Shown piece after piece: positions 17,756 through 26,476 of a stretch of 64,000 nucleotides of DNA. The position numbers and the translations under genes are program-made. How positions within the stretch are numbered: the first letter of the stretch is position 1; each line of letters starts with the position of its first letter. Location: assembly GCF_000959725.1 (NCBI RefSeq), contig NZ_CP009322.1, forward strand, positions 1,550,001 to 1,614,000. The letters run 5' to 3'. The DNA comes from Burkholderia gladioli (GTDB taxonomy: Bacteria; Pseudomonadota; Gammaproteobacteria; Burkholderiales; Burkholderiaceae). Under the pieces are notes generated by a model. It saw only the letters and a list, made by a program, of their open reading frames with translations. It had not been told where the DNA came from and did no database searches.

Positions 17756-19270
17756 TCAGGGCTTCATGCTGCCCGTGCGCACGAAACGCTCGTGCCAGGA
17801 CAACGCCTCACCCAGCAGATGCGGCGTCTGCTTGCCGAAGCTCTCGCGGCTCGCGCGTTCGAAGTAGTCGGCCAGCATCGGGCGGAAATCCGGATGCGCG
17901 CAGGTATCGATGATCTTGCGCGCGCGCTGGCGCGGCGACAGCCCCCGCAAGTCCGCCAGGCCCTGTTCGGTCACCACCACGCCCACGTCGTGCTCGGTGT
18001 GATCGACATGGCTGGCCATCGGCACGATCCGCGAAATCGTGCCGCCCTTCGCGGTACTCGCCGACATGAAGCAGGACAGGTAGCCGTTGCGCGCGAAGTC
18101 GCCCGAGCCGCCGATGCCGTTCTGGATCTTCGTGCCCATCACGTGCGTCGAGTTCACGTTGCCGTAGATGTCGGCCTCGATCATGCCGTTCATCGCGATG
18201 CAGCCTAGCCGGCGCACCAGCTCCGGGTGATTGCTGATCTCCTGCGGGCGCAGCAGGATCTTCGAGCGGAACAGCGCGATGTCGTCGGCGAAGCGCTTCA
18301 CCGCCTCGGGGCTCAGCGACAGCGCGGTGGCCGAGGCGAAGCTCAGCGTGCCGTTGGCGAGCAGGTCGAGCATGCCGTCCTGGATCACTTCCGTGTAGGC
18401 GCTCAGGTTCGTGAAGCCGCCCTCGCCGAGCCCGGCCAGCACCGCGTTGGTGATGTTGCCCACGCCCGATTGCAGCGGCAGCAGGTTCGCCGGCAGGCGG
18501 CCGCGGCCGATCTCGTGGCGCAGGAAGTCGATCAGGTGGGCCGCGATCTGCTTGGAGGTGGCGTCCGGCGCGTTGAAGGCATTGCTGCGATCGGGCGCGT
18601 CGGTCTCGACGATCGCGATGATCTTCTCGGCCGGGCAGCGCAGGTAGGGTTCGCCGATCCGGTCGTCGGCGGCCACCAGCGGGATCGGCTTGCGATGCGG
18701 CGGCAGCGCGGTGCCGTAGTAGATGTCGTGCATGCCGTCGAGGCCGAGCGGCTGCCGCGTATTCACCTCGAGGATCACCTTCTTGGCCTGGTCGAGCCAG
18801 GTCTTGTTGTTGCCCACCGAAGCCGAGGGAATCAGCAGCCCGTCCTCGCGAATGCCGGCCACTTCCACCACGGCCACGTCCAGGTCGCCGAACAGCCCGA
18901 ACCAGGCGTATTGCGCGACATGGCTCAGGTGGATGTCCTGGTAGTCGAGTTCGCCGGCATTGATCTTCTCGCGCAGGATCGGATCCGATTGATACGGCAG
19001 GCGCATCGAGATGCCGTCCGCCTTGGCCAGCGCGCCATCGAGTTCGGGCGCCGTCGAGGCGCCGGTCAGCACGTTGATCCGGAAGTCCTCGCCGCGCGCA
19101 TGCGCGGCCGAGATGCGCGTCGCCAGCGCGGCGGGCACGGCCTTCGGGTAGCCGGAGCCGGTGAAGCCGCTCATCGCGACCGTCATGTTCGGCGCGATCA
19201 GCGCGGCGGCTTCGTCGGCGGTGCGGATCAGGGAGCGCAGGGATTCGGCAAGGATTCGGGATGTGGGCAT
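17756..19270 (-). CDS. Acetyl-CoA hydrolase / succinyl-CoA:acetate CoA-transferase (AarC-like)
   Basis: A 504-residue class I CoA-transferase of the Cat1/AarC/ACH1 group. These enzymes transfer CoA between acetate and succinate via a glutamyl-CoA intermediate, or hydrolyse acetyl-CoA. The active-site glutamate aligns with Glu294 in the AYTEVIQDGM motif, the same number as in AarC. GEGGFTNLS precedes it, and a C-terminal EHDVGVVVTEQGLADLRG completes the fold. The length matches the family. The start at ATG 19268-19270 was chosen because it directly precedes the conserved N-terminus; its ribosome binding site is weak. It is likely a single-gene unit, divergent from the gamma-glutamyltransferase. 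Confidence 0.92.
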   Translation of the reverse strand: MPTSRILAESLRSLIRTADEAAALIAPNMTVAMSGFTGSGYPKAVPAALATRISAAHARGEDFRINVLTGASTAPELDGALAKADGISMRLPYQSDPILREKINAGELDYQDIHLSHVAQYAWFGLFGDLDVAVVEVAGIREDGLLIPSASVGNNKTWLDQAKKVILEVNTRQPLGLDGMHDIYYGTALPPHRKPIPLVAADDRIGEPYLRCPAEKIIAIVETDAPDRSNAFNAPDATSKQIAAHLIDFLRHEIGRGRLPANLLPLQSGVGNITNAVLAGLGEGGFTNLSAYTEVIQDGMLDLLANGTLSFASATALSLSPEAVKRFADDIALFRSKILLRPQEISNHPELVRRLGCIAMNGMIEADIYGNVNSTHVMGTKIQNGIGGSGDFARNGYLSCFMSASTAKGGTISRIVPMASHVDHTEHDVGVVVTEQGLADLRGLSPRQRARKIIDTCAHPDFRPMLADYFERASRESFGKQTPHLLGEALSWHERFVRTGSMKP

Positions 19271-19697
19271 GGCGGAAATCGAACGGGTCTGTTGGTATCG
19301 CGTCGAGCGGCGCCGCGGCGGGGGTGTCTCGGAAGCGGCGCGTGGCCTGGCGGCTTGCGGCGGCAGGCCGAGGGCAGGACACGGCGCGCAGTATCGCCCA
19401 GGCCGCCGCCGGCATAGAGGCGCCATGCTGCAAAACTGCATTGCCGGATTCGCTCGGTATCCGGGCGCCAATGGCATGCAACGCGACGCGAAACGGGTTG
19501 CTTCCGCGCCGCTTCCAAATGCTTCCATGCCGCGCCGAGCCCCGCCGGAATTGTGTCTCCGCCGTAAGCCCGCGTTGTGGACTGGAAATACTTCCGATTG
19601 CCAATTGAAATATTTTCGGCAACTATCGATCGGCGCGTTTTGCCGCATGAGACGACGCGCGGCGCCAACTCACAAAACAAATCCCTCTCGCGATCCG
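19271..19697. other. Divergent region between the CoA-transferase and ggt genes
   Basis: 427 bases without a supported gene. The part nearest ggt (about 19560-19640) is AT-richer and contains TTGCCA, 17 bases, then AACTAT, a weak sigma70-like candidate reading toward ggt. Nothing else is recognised. Confidence 0.4.
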
Positions 19698-21692
19698 ATG
19701 AACAAGCCCAGACTCCTGCCCTACGTTTCCGCGGTACTCGCGGCCACGTTGATGGGGGCATGCGGTGGCGATACCGAAACATCCGCCCCCGCCGCCTCCA
19801 CCCCGCCCGCCACCACCGACTCCACCTGTCTGGCGATCGACAGCAGCGGCTCGACCGCCGTGGTCGGTTCGAGCCAGCCCGGCGACCCGTCCCTGCCCGA
19901 GCCCGCTTCCGGCTATCGCAAGGGCCTCAAGCCGATCACCGCGAAAAGCTACCTGGTGGCCACCTCGAACGCCTACGCGAGCGCGGCCGGTTGCGCGGTG
20001 CTGCGCAAGGGCGGCACCGCCGCCGACGCGGCGGTGGCCGTGCAGGCCGTGCTCGGCCTGACCGTGCCCGAGGCGACTGGCCTCGGCTCGGGCGGCGTGC
20101 TGCTGTACTTCGATGCGCGCAACAAGACGCTGCAGGCCTACGACGGCCGCGAGACGGCACCGGCCGCCGCCACCGAGAACTACCTGCGCTATGTCGACGA
20201 CACCAGCGACCAGTCCGCGCCGGTGCCGAGCGCGCGCGCGAGCGGCCGCTCGATCGGCACCATCGGCGTGCCGCGCCTGATCGAGTTGCTGCAGCGCGAC
20301 CACGGCAAGCTGCAATGGCGCGACCTGTTCGGCGATGCGATCTCGCTGGCCAGCAACGGCTTCCCGATCGGCGGCCGGCTGGCGGCCGCGATCTCCTCGA
20401 ACGCCGCGAGCCTGAAGCGCGACGCCGAGGCCGCCGCCTACTTCCTCAATGCCGACGGCTCACCGAAGGCGCTCGGCACCGTGCTGAAGAACCCCGCCTA
20501 TGCCGATGCGCTGACGCAGATGGCACAGAACGGCGCGAATGCGCTCTACTCGGGTGCGATCGCACAGGACATCGTCGCCAAGATCGCCACCACCACGGGC
20601 GCCGACGGCTCGAAGATCACCCCGGGCAAGACCACCCTGGCCGACCTCGCGGCCTACCAGGCCAAGCGCCGCGACGCGATCTGCACCACCTATCGCGGCA
20701 GCTACTGGGTCTGCGGGATGCCTCCGCCGTCCTCGGGCGGGATCGCGGTGGCCTCGGCGCTCGGCATCCTGGAGAACTTCGACCTGAAGTCGATGGGCCC
20801 GGCGGCGATCGACCTCGAAGGCGGCAAGCCGAGCGTGCAGGGCGTGCACCTGATCACCGAGGCCGAACGCCTGGCCTATGCCGACCGCGACAAGTACGTG
20901 GCCGACACGGACTTCATCCCGCTGCCCGGCGGCAGCGCCGACACCATGCTGAACAAGCCCTACCTGAAGCAGCGGGCGGCCCTGATCAGCACCACCAGGA
21001 GCATGGGCACGGCGCAGCCCGGCGATCTCGGCGCGATTCCGCTCGGCGTCGATACCACCCTGATCGAGCACGGCACCAACCAGTTCACCATCGTCGACGG
21101 CGACGGCAACGTGCTGAGCGCGACCACCACGGTGGAGTCGAGCATGGGTTCGTTCCACATGACGCACGGTTTCCTGCTCAACAACCAGTTGACCGACTTC
21201 TCCGCCTCGCCCACCGACAGCAACGGCGCGCTGGTCGCGAATCGCGTGCAGCCGGGCAAGCGGCCGCGCAGCTCGATGGCGCCGACCATCGTGTTCAAGG
21301 TCGCGGCGGACGGCTCGAAGGGTGATTTCGTGATGGCGACCGGCTCGCCCGGCGGCGGCACGATCCCGCAATACGTGCTGAAGACGCTGGTCGGCACGCT
21401 CGACTGGGGGCTCGACGCGCAGCAGTCGGCCGGGCTGATCGACTTCGGCGCCAGCAACAGCCCGACCACCACGATCGGCGGCGAGCATCCGAACGTCGAC
21501 ACCAGCAACAGCGGCGCGAACGATCCGCTGATCGCGGGGCTCAAGGCGCTCGGCCACACCGTCTCGACCTCGGCGCAGGCCAGCGGCGTGAACACCGTGC
21601 TGCGCATCCAGCGCAACGGCACGAACCTGCTGCAAGGCGGCACCGATCCGCGTCGCGAGGGGGTGGTGCTGGGGGATACCATCACGCCCTGA
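19698..21692 (+). CDS. ggt: Gamma-glutamyltransferase, lipoprotein form
   Basis: A 664-residue gamma-glutamyltranspeptidase precursor. A lipoprotein signal (LMGAC, Cys22) precedes a Ser/Thr/Pro-rich spacer, so the enzyme is probably anchored in the periplasm or outer membrane. Family motifs include KGGTAADAAVAVQAVLGLT, ATGLGSGGVLLYFD, and PPPSSGGIAV. The autoprocessing threonine is Thr460 in HGTNQFTIVDGDGN, which normally reads TTHxSVVD; here the residues after the nucleophile are N-Q rather than T-H. A GSPGGGTIPQYV loop near the C-terminus is conserved. It cleaves the gamma-glutamyl bond of glutathione and related peptides. The ATG at 19698 directly precedes the signal sequence. Confidence 0.9.
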   Translation: MNKPRLLPYVSAVLAATLMGACGGDTETSAPAASTPPATTDSTCLAIDSSGSTAVVGSSQPGDPSLPEPASGYRKGLKPITAKSYLVATSNAYASAAGCAVLRKGGTAADAAVAVQAVLGLTVPEATGLGSGGVLLYFDARNKTLQAYDGRETAPAAATENYLRYVDDTSDQSAPVPSARASGRSIGTIGVPRLIELLQRDHGKLQWRDLFGDAISLASNGFPIGGRLAAAISSNAASLKRDAEAAAYFLNADGSPKALGTVLKNPAYADALTQMAQNGANALYSGAIAQDIVAKIATTTGADGSKITPGKTTLADLAAYQAKRRDAICTTYRGSYWVCGMPPPSSGGIAVASALGILENFDLKSMGPAAIDLEGGKPSVQGVHLITEAERLAYADRDKYVADTDFIPLPGGSADTMLNKPYLKQRAALISTTRSMGTAQPGDLGAIPLGVDTTLIEHGTNQFTIVDGDGNVLSATTTVESSMGSFHMTHGFLLNNQLTDFSASPTDSNGALVANRVQPGKRPRSSMAPTIVFKVAADGSKGDFVMATGSPGGGTIPQYVLKTLVGTLDWGLDAQQSAGLIDFGASNSPTTTIGGEHPNVDTSNSGANDPLIAGLKALGHTVSTSAQASGVNTVLRIQRNGTNLLQGGTDPRREGVVLGDTITP

Positions 21693-21811
21693 CCGCGTGA
21701 CGATGCGCTTCGCCGCGCTGCCCGACCGGCATCGCGGCGAACCGCCCAGGCATTCAGCGCCGCGTGGCAGCGGCGCGCCGAACCGGCCGGCATCGCGCCG
21801 GCCTGCTCATC

Positions 21812-24800
21812 TCAATACACATCGCGCAGATAACGCCGCTCCTTCGACATCTGCGCCACATACTCCCCCGCCCTCGCCTCGTCCATGCCGCCATGCGCGG
21901 CGACCACGTCCTTCAGCGCCAGGTCGACATCCTTGGCCATCCGCGAGGCATCCCCGCAGACGTAGAAATGCGCGCCGGCCTCCAGCCAGGACCACAGCTC
22001 GGCGCCGCGCTCGCGCATGCGGTCCTGCACGTAGACCTTGCTTTCCTGGTCGCGCGAGAAGGCCAGGTCCAGGTGCGTGAGCAGGCCGTCCTCGCGCATC
22101 GCGGCCAGCTCGTCCCGGTAGTAGAAATCGGTGGCCGCGTGCTGCTCGCCGAAGAACAGCCAGTTCCGCCCGCTCGCGCCGCGCGCGCGCCGCTCGTGCA
22201 GGAAGCCGCGGAACGGCGCGATGCCGGTGCCGGGCCCGACCATCACGATCGGCACCTCGCCGCTCGCGGGCGGCCGGAAGTGCGCGGACTTCTGCACGAA
22301 CACCGGCACGCCGCCGTCGCCGGCACGATCGGCCAGGAAGGTCGAGGCCACGCCCTTGCGCTCGCGCCGCCCATTGCTGTAGCGCACCGCCGAGACGGTC
22401 AGGTGCACCTCGTCGCGATGCGCGGCCGGGCTCGACGCGATCGAATACAGGCGCGGCTGGATCCGCTTGAGCATGCCGACCAGCTCGGCCGCCGACAGAT
22501 CAACCGGGAATTCGTGCAGCACGTCGGCCAGTTGTTGCCCCCACAACCAGTTCTTGAGATCGCCCTTGCGCTCGTCCGACAGCAGCGACTTCAGCGCGCC
22601 GTTGCTGCTGCGCTCGGCGATCAGCGCGAGCGCATCGGGATGCGGGCGGGTGATGTCGAGATGCCGGCCCAGCGCATCGGCCAGACGCACGTCGCCGACG
22701 CCGCTCACCGTCACGGGTGTATCCCCCGAGAGCCTGGTCAGGCCCAGCAGCTCGTCGACCACCGAGGGGCAGTTGGTCGGCCAGATGCCGAGCGCGTCGC
22801 CCGCCTCGTATTCGAGCGCGGTGCCCTCGGTCGACAGCGACAGGTAGCGCGTGTCCTTGGCCGCGCCGGGCTGGTTCAGCTTCAGGTTGGCCACCAGCTT
22901 CGAGGTCGCCGGCCGCGCCTTGGTGGGCAGCAGCGAGGGAATCGCGCCGCCGTCGGGCACGGCGTGCAGCGCCGCGTCGACCGCCTTGATGCGCGCGATC
23001 ACGCGCTCCAGCCAGCTATCGGCGGCGGGCTGGAACTCGACGTCGCAATCGACGCGCTCGCCCAGGCGCTCGCCGCCCAGCTCGGCCAGCCGCGCGTCGA
23101 GCCGGCGGCCGTGGCCGCAGAACGCGTCGTAGTTGCGGTCGCCGAAGGCCAGCACCGCGTAGCGCAGGCCCTCGACGCGCGCCGCGCCCTCGGCCGCGAG
23201 CGCGTCCCAGAACGCGGCGCCGTTGTCGGGCGCGTCGCCGTCGCCGAAGGTGCTCGTCATCAGCAGCGCGTATTGCGCGTTCGCGAACACGGCGGGCGTG
23301 GCATCGGCCATGCAGGCCACGCGAATCTCGAACCCCGAGTTCATCAGCAGCGTGGCGTACAGCTCGGTCAGCGATTCGATGTTGCCGGTCTGCGAGGCCC
23401 AGAGCAGCACCACCTTCGGCCGCGCATGGACGATCCGCACGCCGGCCGCGGCATCCTGCGCCTCGATCGCGCCGCCCGCGCCCGGGATCGGCAAGCCGGC
23501 ACCAGGCATGGCCGGCAACTCGGCGCGCGGCGCGCGGCTGTAGAGCCCGGCCAGCATGCCGTCGAGCCACAGGCGCGTGGCCGGCGCGCAAGGCGCGTTA
23601 CCCGGCAGCACCGGCACGCCATCGGCGGGCGCGGCGCGCAGGCCGTTGAGAAAGCCGGCGAGATAGACTCGTTCGGCATCGCTCAGGCGCGGCGCGGCGA
23701 GATCCTGCAGGCCGAGCGCGGCCGCGAAGGTGTCGAGAGCTGCGGACATGGTCGATTCCTGGTGCGCGGCCGTCGCGATCGGAGCGGCGGCCTGCGGGTT
23801 CGATTCAGGGGCCGCGCCGGCGGCTTGCGCCGGCGCGACGGCGGCCGCGGACGCAACCCGCGTCAGCGACACCGCGCAGAATTTCAGCTCGGGTTGCAGC
23901 GAGATCGGATCGACGGCGTCGCTGGTCAGGGCGTTGACGCAGAGATCGTCGCCATACACGTCGTTCCAGTGCATCGGCGCGAAGGCCGCGCCCGGCAGCA
24001 CGCGGTCGGTCACCACCGCCGGCAGCACCGCGCGACCGCGCCGCGAGCGCAGCTCGACGCTGTCGTTGGCGGCGATGCCCAGCGCGGCCGCATCCTCGGG
24101 ATGCACCTCGACGAAGGGCTTGGGGTTCAGCTTGTTGAGCATCGCCACCTTGCCGGTCTTGGTCATGGTGTGCCACTGGTGCTGCAGGCGCCCGGTGTTG
24201 AGCACGATCGGGAATTCGGCGCTGGGCAGGTCCGTCGCCTCGGCATGAGGGCGCGCGAGGAAACGCGCGCGGCCGGAAGGCGTCGGGAACACCAGGGCCG
24301 GCACGCTGCCGTCCCCGGCCACGCGCAGCGGCTGGCTCACGCCGTCGTTGAGGTAGCGCAGCGGGTGGCGGTCGTTCGCATCGTCGGGCGGACAGGGCCA
24401 TTGCAGCGGCGTCGCGCGCAGGGCGCGGTGGCTCGCGCCGCGCAGGTCGTAGCCCGTCCTCGGGTTCGAGAAGCGCACGATCTCGTCGAACACCTGCTCG
24501 GCCGAGTCGTAGTCGAAGGCCTCGCGAAAACCCATCTCGCGCGCCACCGCCGCCACCATCGCCCAATCGGCGCGCGCCTCGCCGGGCGGCTCGATGGCCT
24601 GCCGCGTCAGCGTCAGGTTGCGCTCCGAGTTGATCATCACGCCCTCGGCCTCGGCCCACAGCGCGCCCGGCAGCAGGATGTCGGCGTAGCGGTTGGTCTC
24701 GGTATCGAGGAAGGCATCCTGCGCGATCACCAGCTCGGCCGCTTGCAAGCCGGCGATCGCCTTGGCGCGGTTGGCCACGGTCGCCACCGGGTTGGTGCAG

Positions 24801-26005
24801 ATGATCCAGCAGGCCTTGATCTCGCCCGCGGCCATCTTCTCGAACATGTCGACGGTGCCGCCTCCGCCGCCGTCACGGCGCAGCGTGCCGGCCGGCAGGC
24901 GCCAGACCTCCTCGACGAAGCGGCGGTCCTCGTCGTCGAGCAGGCTGCGCTGGCCCGGCAGGCCCGGGCCCATGTAGCCCATCTCGCGCCCGCCCATCGC
25001 GTTGGGCTGCCCGGTCAGCGAGAACGGCCCGCTGCCGGGCCGGCAGATCGCGCCGGTGGCCAGGTGCAGGTTGCAGATCGCATTGGTCTGCCAGGTGCCG
25101 CGCGTGCTCTGGTTCAGGCCCATGGTCCAGCAGCTCATCCAGTCGCGCGCCTCGCCGATCATGCTCGCGGCGCGGCGGATGTCGGCCTCGGCCAGGCCGG
25201 TGATGGCGGCCACCTTGTCGGGCGTGTAGTCGGCCAGGAAGGCCGGCATCGCCTCCCAGCCTTCGGTATGCGCCTCGATGAAGGCCGCGTCGGCATGGCC
25301 TTCGGCATGCAGCAGATGCAGCAGCCCGTTGAGCAGGGCGAGGTCGGTGCCGGGCTTGATCTGCAGGAACAGCGAGGCCTTGTCGGCGGTGGTGTTGCGG
25401 CGCGGGTCCACCACGATCAGCCTGGCGCCCGCCTTGACGCGATCCATCATGCGCAGGAACAGGATCGGGTGGCAATCGGCCATGTTCGCGCCGATCACGA
25501 AGAACAGCCCGGCGCGGTCGAAATCCTGGTACGAGCCGGGCGGGCCGTCGGCGCCGAGCGAGAGCTTGTAGCCGCTGCCGGCGCTGGCCATGCAGAGCCG
25601 CGAGTTCGACTCGACGTGCGAGGTGCGGATGTAGCCCTTGGCGAGCTTGTTGACGAGGTATTGCGCCTCGATCGACATCTGCCCCGACACGTAGAAGGAC
25701 AGCGCCTCGGGTCCGTGCGTGTCGAGCACCTCGCGCAGCCGCCGCGCGGTCTCGACGATCGCCTCGTCCACCGCCAGCGGCACCGGATCGCGTTCGCGCG
25801 CGTCGCGCAGGTAGGCCGTTTCCAGCCGCCCGGCATGACGCAGCGCGACGTGCGCCGACGAGCCCTTGGTGCAGAGCCGGCCGAAGTTCGACGGGTGCTC
25901 GGTATCGCCCGATACCTTGACCACCTCGCCGTCCTCGACATGCAGCACCATCCCGCAGCCGACGCCGCAGTAAGGACACACCGTCTTCACGCTCGTGCTC
26001 GCCAT
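21812..26005 (-). CDS. nasA: Fused assimilatory nitrate reductase / CysJ-like flavoprotein
   Basis: A 1397-residue fusion. The N-terminal ~740 residues are an assimilatory molybdenum nitrate reductase with a [4Fe-4S] site at Cys10, Cys13, Cys17 and Cys45 (CPYCGVGCG), followed by molybdopterin-binding domains. An Ala/Pro/Gln-rich linker leads to a flavodoxin domain from about residue 862 (LLWASQTGN, TSTFGDGDAPDNG). FAD- and NADPH-binding domains of the CysJ/cytochrome P450 reductase type end with the typical ERRYLRDVY tail. It thus carries its own NAD(P)H electron-input module and needs no separate NasB/NasC reductase. An internal Met before the flavodoxin part marks the likely ancestral junction. 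It is the last gene of the narK-nirB-nirD-nasA unit, with a 60-base gap to nirD. Confidence 0.93.
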   Translation of the reverse strand: MASTSVKTVCPYCGVGCGMVLHVEDGEVVKVSGDTEHPSNFGRLCTKGSSAHVALRHAGRLETAYLRDARERDPVPLAVDEAIVETARRLREVLDTHGPEALSFYVSGQMSIEAQYLVNKLAKGYIRTSHVESNSRLCMASAGSGYKLSLGADGPPGSYQDFDRAGLFFVIGANMADCHPILFLRMMDRVKAGARLIVVDPRRNTTADKASLFLQIKPGTDLALLNGLLHLLHAEGHADAAFIEAHTEGWEAMPAFLADYTPDKVAAITGLAEADIRRAASMIGEARDWMSCWTMGLNQSTRGTWQTNAICNLHLATGAICRPGSGPFSLTGQPNAMGGREMGYMGPGLPGQRSLLDDEDRRFVEEVWRLPAGTLRRDGGGGGTVDMFEKMAAGEIKACWIICTNPVATVANRAKAIAGLQAAELVIAQDAFLDTETNRYADILLPGALWAEAEGVMINSERNLTLTRQAIEPPGEARADWAMVAAVAREMGFREAFDYDSAEQVFDEIVRFSNPRTGYDLRGASHRALRATPLQWPCPPDDANDRHPLRYLNDGVSQPLRVAGDGSVPALVFPTPSGRARFLARPHAEATDLPSAEFPIVLNTGRLQHQWHTMTKTGKVAMLNKLNPKPFVEVHPEDAAALGIAANDSVELRSRRGRAVLPAVVTDRVLPGAAFAPMHWNDVYGDDLCVNALTSDAVDPISLQPELKFCAVSLTRVASAAAVAPAQAAGAAPESNPQAAAPIATAAHQESTMSAALDTFAAALGLQDLAAPRLSDAERVYLAGFLNGLRAAPADGVPVLPGNAPCAPATRLWLDGMLAGLYSRAPRAELPAMPGAGLPIPGAGGAIEAQDAAAGVRIVHARPKVVLLWASQTGNIESLTELYATLLMNSGFEIRVACMADATPAVFANAQYALLMTSTFGDGDAPDNGAAFWDALAAEGAARVEGLRYAVLAFGDRNYDAFCGHGRRLDARLAELGGERLGERVDCDVEFQPAADSWLERVIARIKAVDAALHAVPDGGAIPSLLPTKARPATSKLVANLKLNQPGAAKDTRYLSLSTEGTALEYEAGDALGIWPTNCPSVVDELLGLTRLSGDTPVTVSGVGDVRLADALGRHLDITRPHPDALALIAERSSNGALKSLLSDERKGDLKNWLWGQQLADVLHEFPVDLSAAELVGMLKRIQPRLYSIASSPAAHRDEVHLTVSAVRYSNGRRERKGVASTFLADRAGDGGVPVFVQKSAHFRPPASGEVPIVMVGPGTGIAPFRGFLHERRARGASGRNWLFFGEQHAATDFYYRDELAAMREDGLLTHLDLAFSRDQESKVYVQDRMRERGAELWSWLEAGAHFYVCGDASRMAKDVDLALKDVVAAHGGMDEARAGEYVAQMSKERRYLRDVY

Positions 26006-26065
26006 GCCTGCTCCGTGTTCGCCCGCCTGTTCCTCTCCGATCCGTTCGGTCTCGTGCCGCCGCGC

Positions 26066-26440
26066 TCAGGCGGTGCCGACCCAGACCAGCCCGTCCTCGA
26101 TGCGCGAGGCATAGACGCCGACCGATTTCTCGGGCGCCTCCACGCACTCGCCGGTGCGCAGGTCGAAGTGCTGCTTGAACAGCGGCGAGGCCACCACCAC
26201 GCGCTCGCCGAGGCTGCCGACCAGGCCGCGCGAGAGCACCGCGGCGCGCGAATGCGGGTCGATGTTGTCGATCGCGTAGATGTCCACGGCGCCGTCGCCG
26301 GCCTCGACGCGGAACACGGCGACCTGGCCGCCGTTGACGAGCGCGCAGACGCCCGTGTTCGGCACGATGTCGTTCAGTTGGCAGACGGGCGTCCAACTCG
26401 AGGCGGACGAGGTGGACGAAACGGTCGATGGTGCTTGCAT
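26066..26440 (-). CDS. nirD: Nitrite reductase small subunit
   Basis: A 124-residue Rieske-like NirD subunit of assimilatory NADH-nitrite reductase. Visible motifs are NDIVPNTGVCALVNGGQVAVFRV and IDNIDPHSRAAVLSRG. As in other NirD proteins, the Cys/His cluster ligands of true Rieske proteins are not evident, so it probably binds no iron-sulfur cluster. The C-terminal GECVEAPEKSVGVYASRIEDG is also typical. It lies 36 bases after nirB and 60 bases before nasA in one operon. Confidence 0.92.
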   Translation of the reverse strand: MQAPSTVSSTSSASSWTPVCQLNDIVPNTGVCALVNGGQVAVFRVEAGDGAVDIYAIDNIDPHSRAAVLSRGLVGSLGERVVVASPLFKQHFDLRTGECVEAPEKSVGVYASRIEDGLVWVGTA

Positions 26441-26476
26441 CAGGGTTCTCCGGAATTCGTGATGAGTGGGCGGCCC

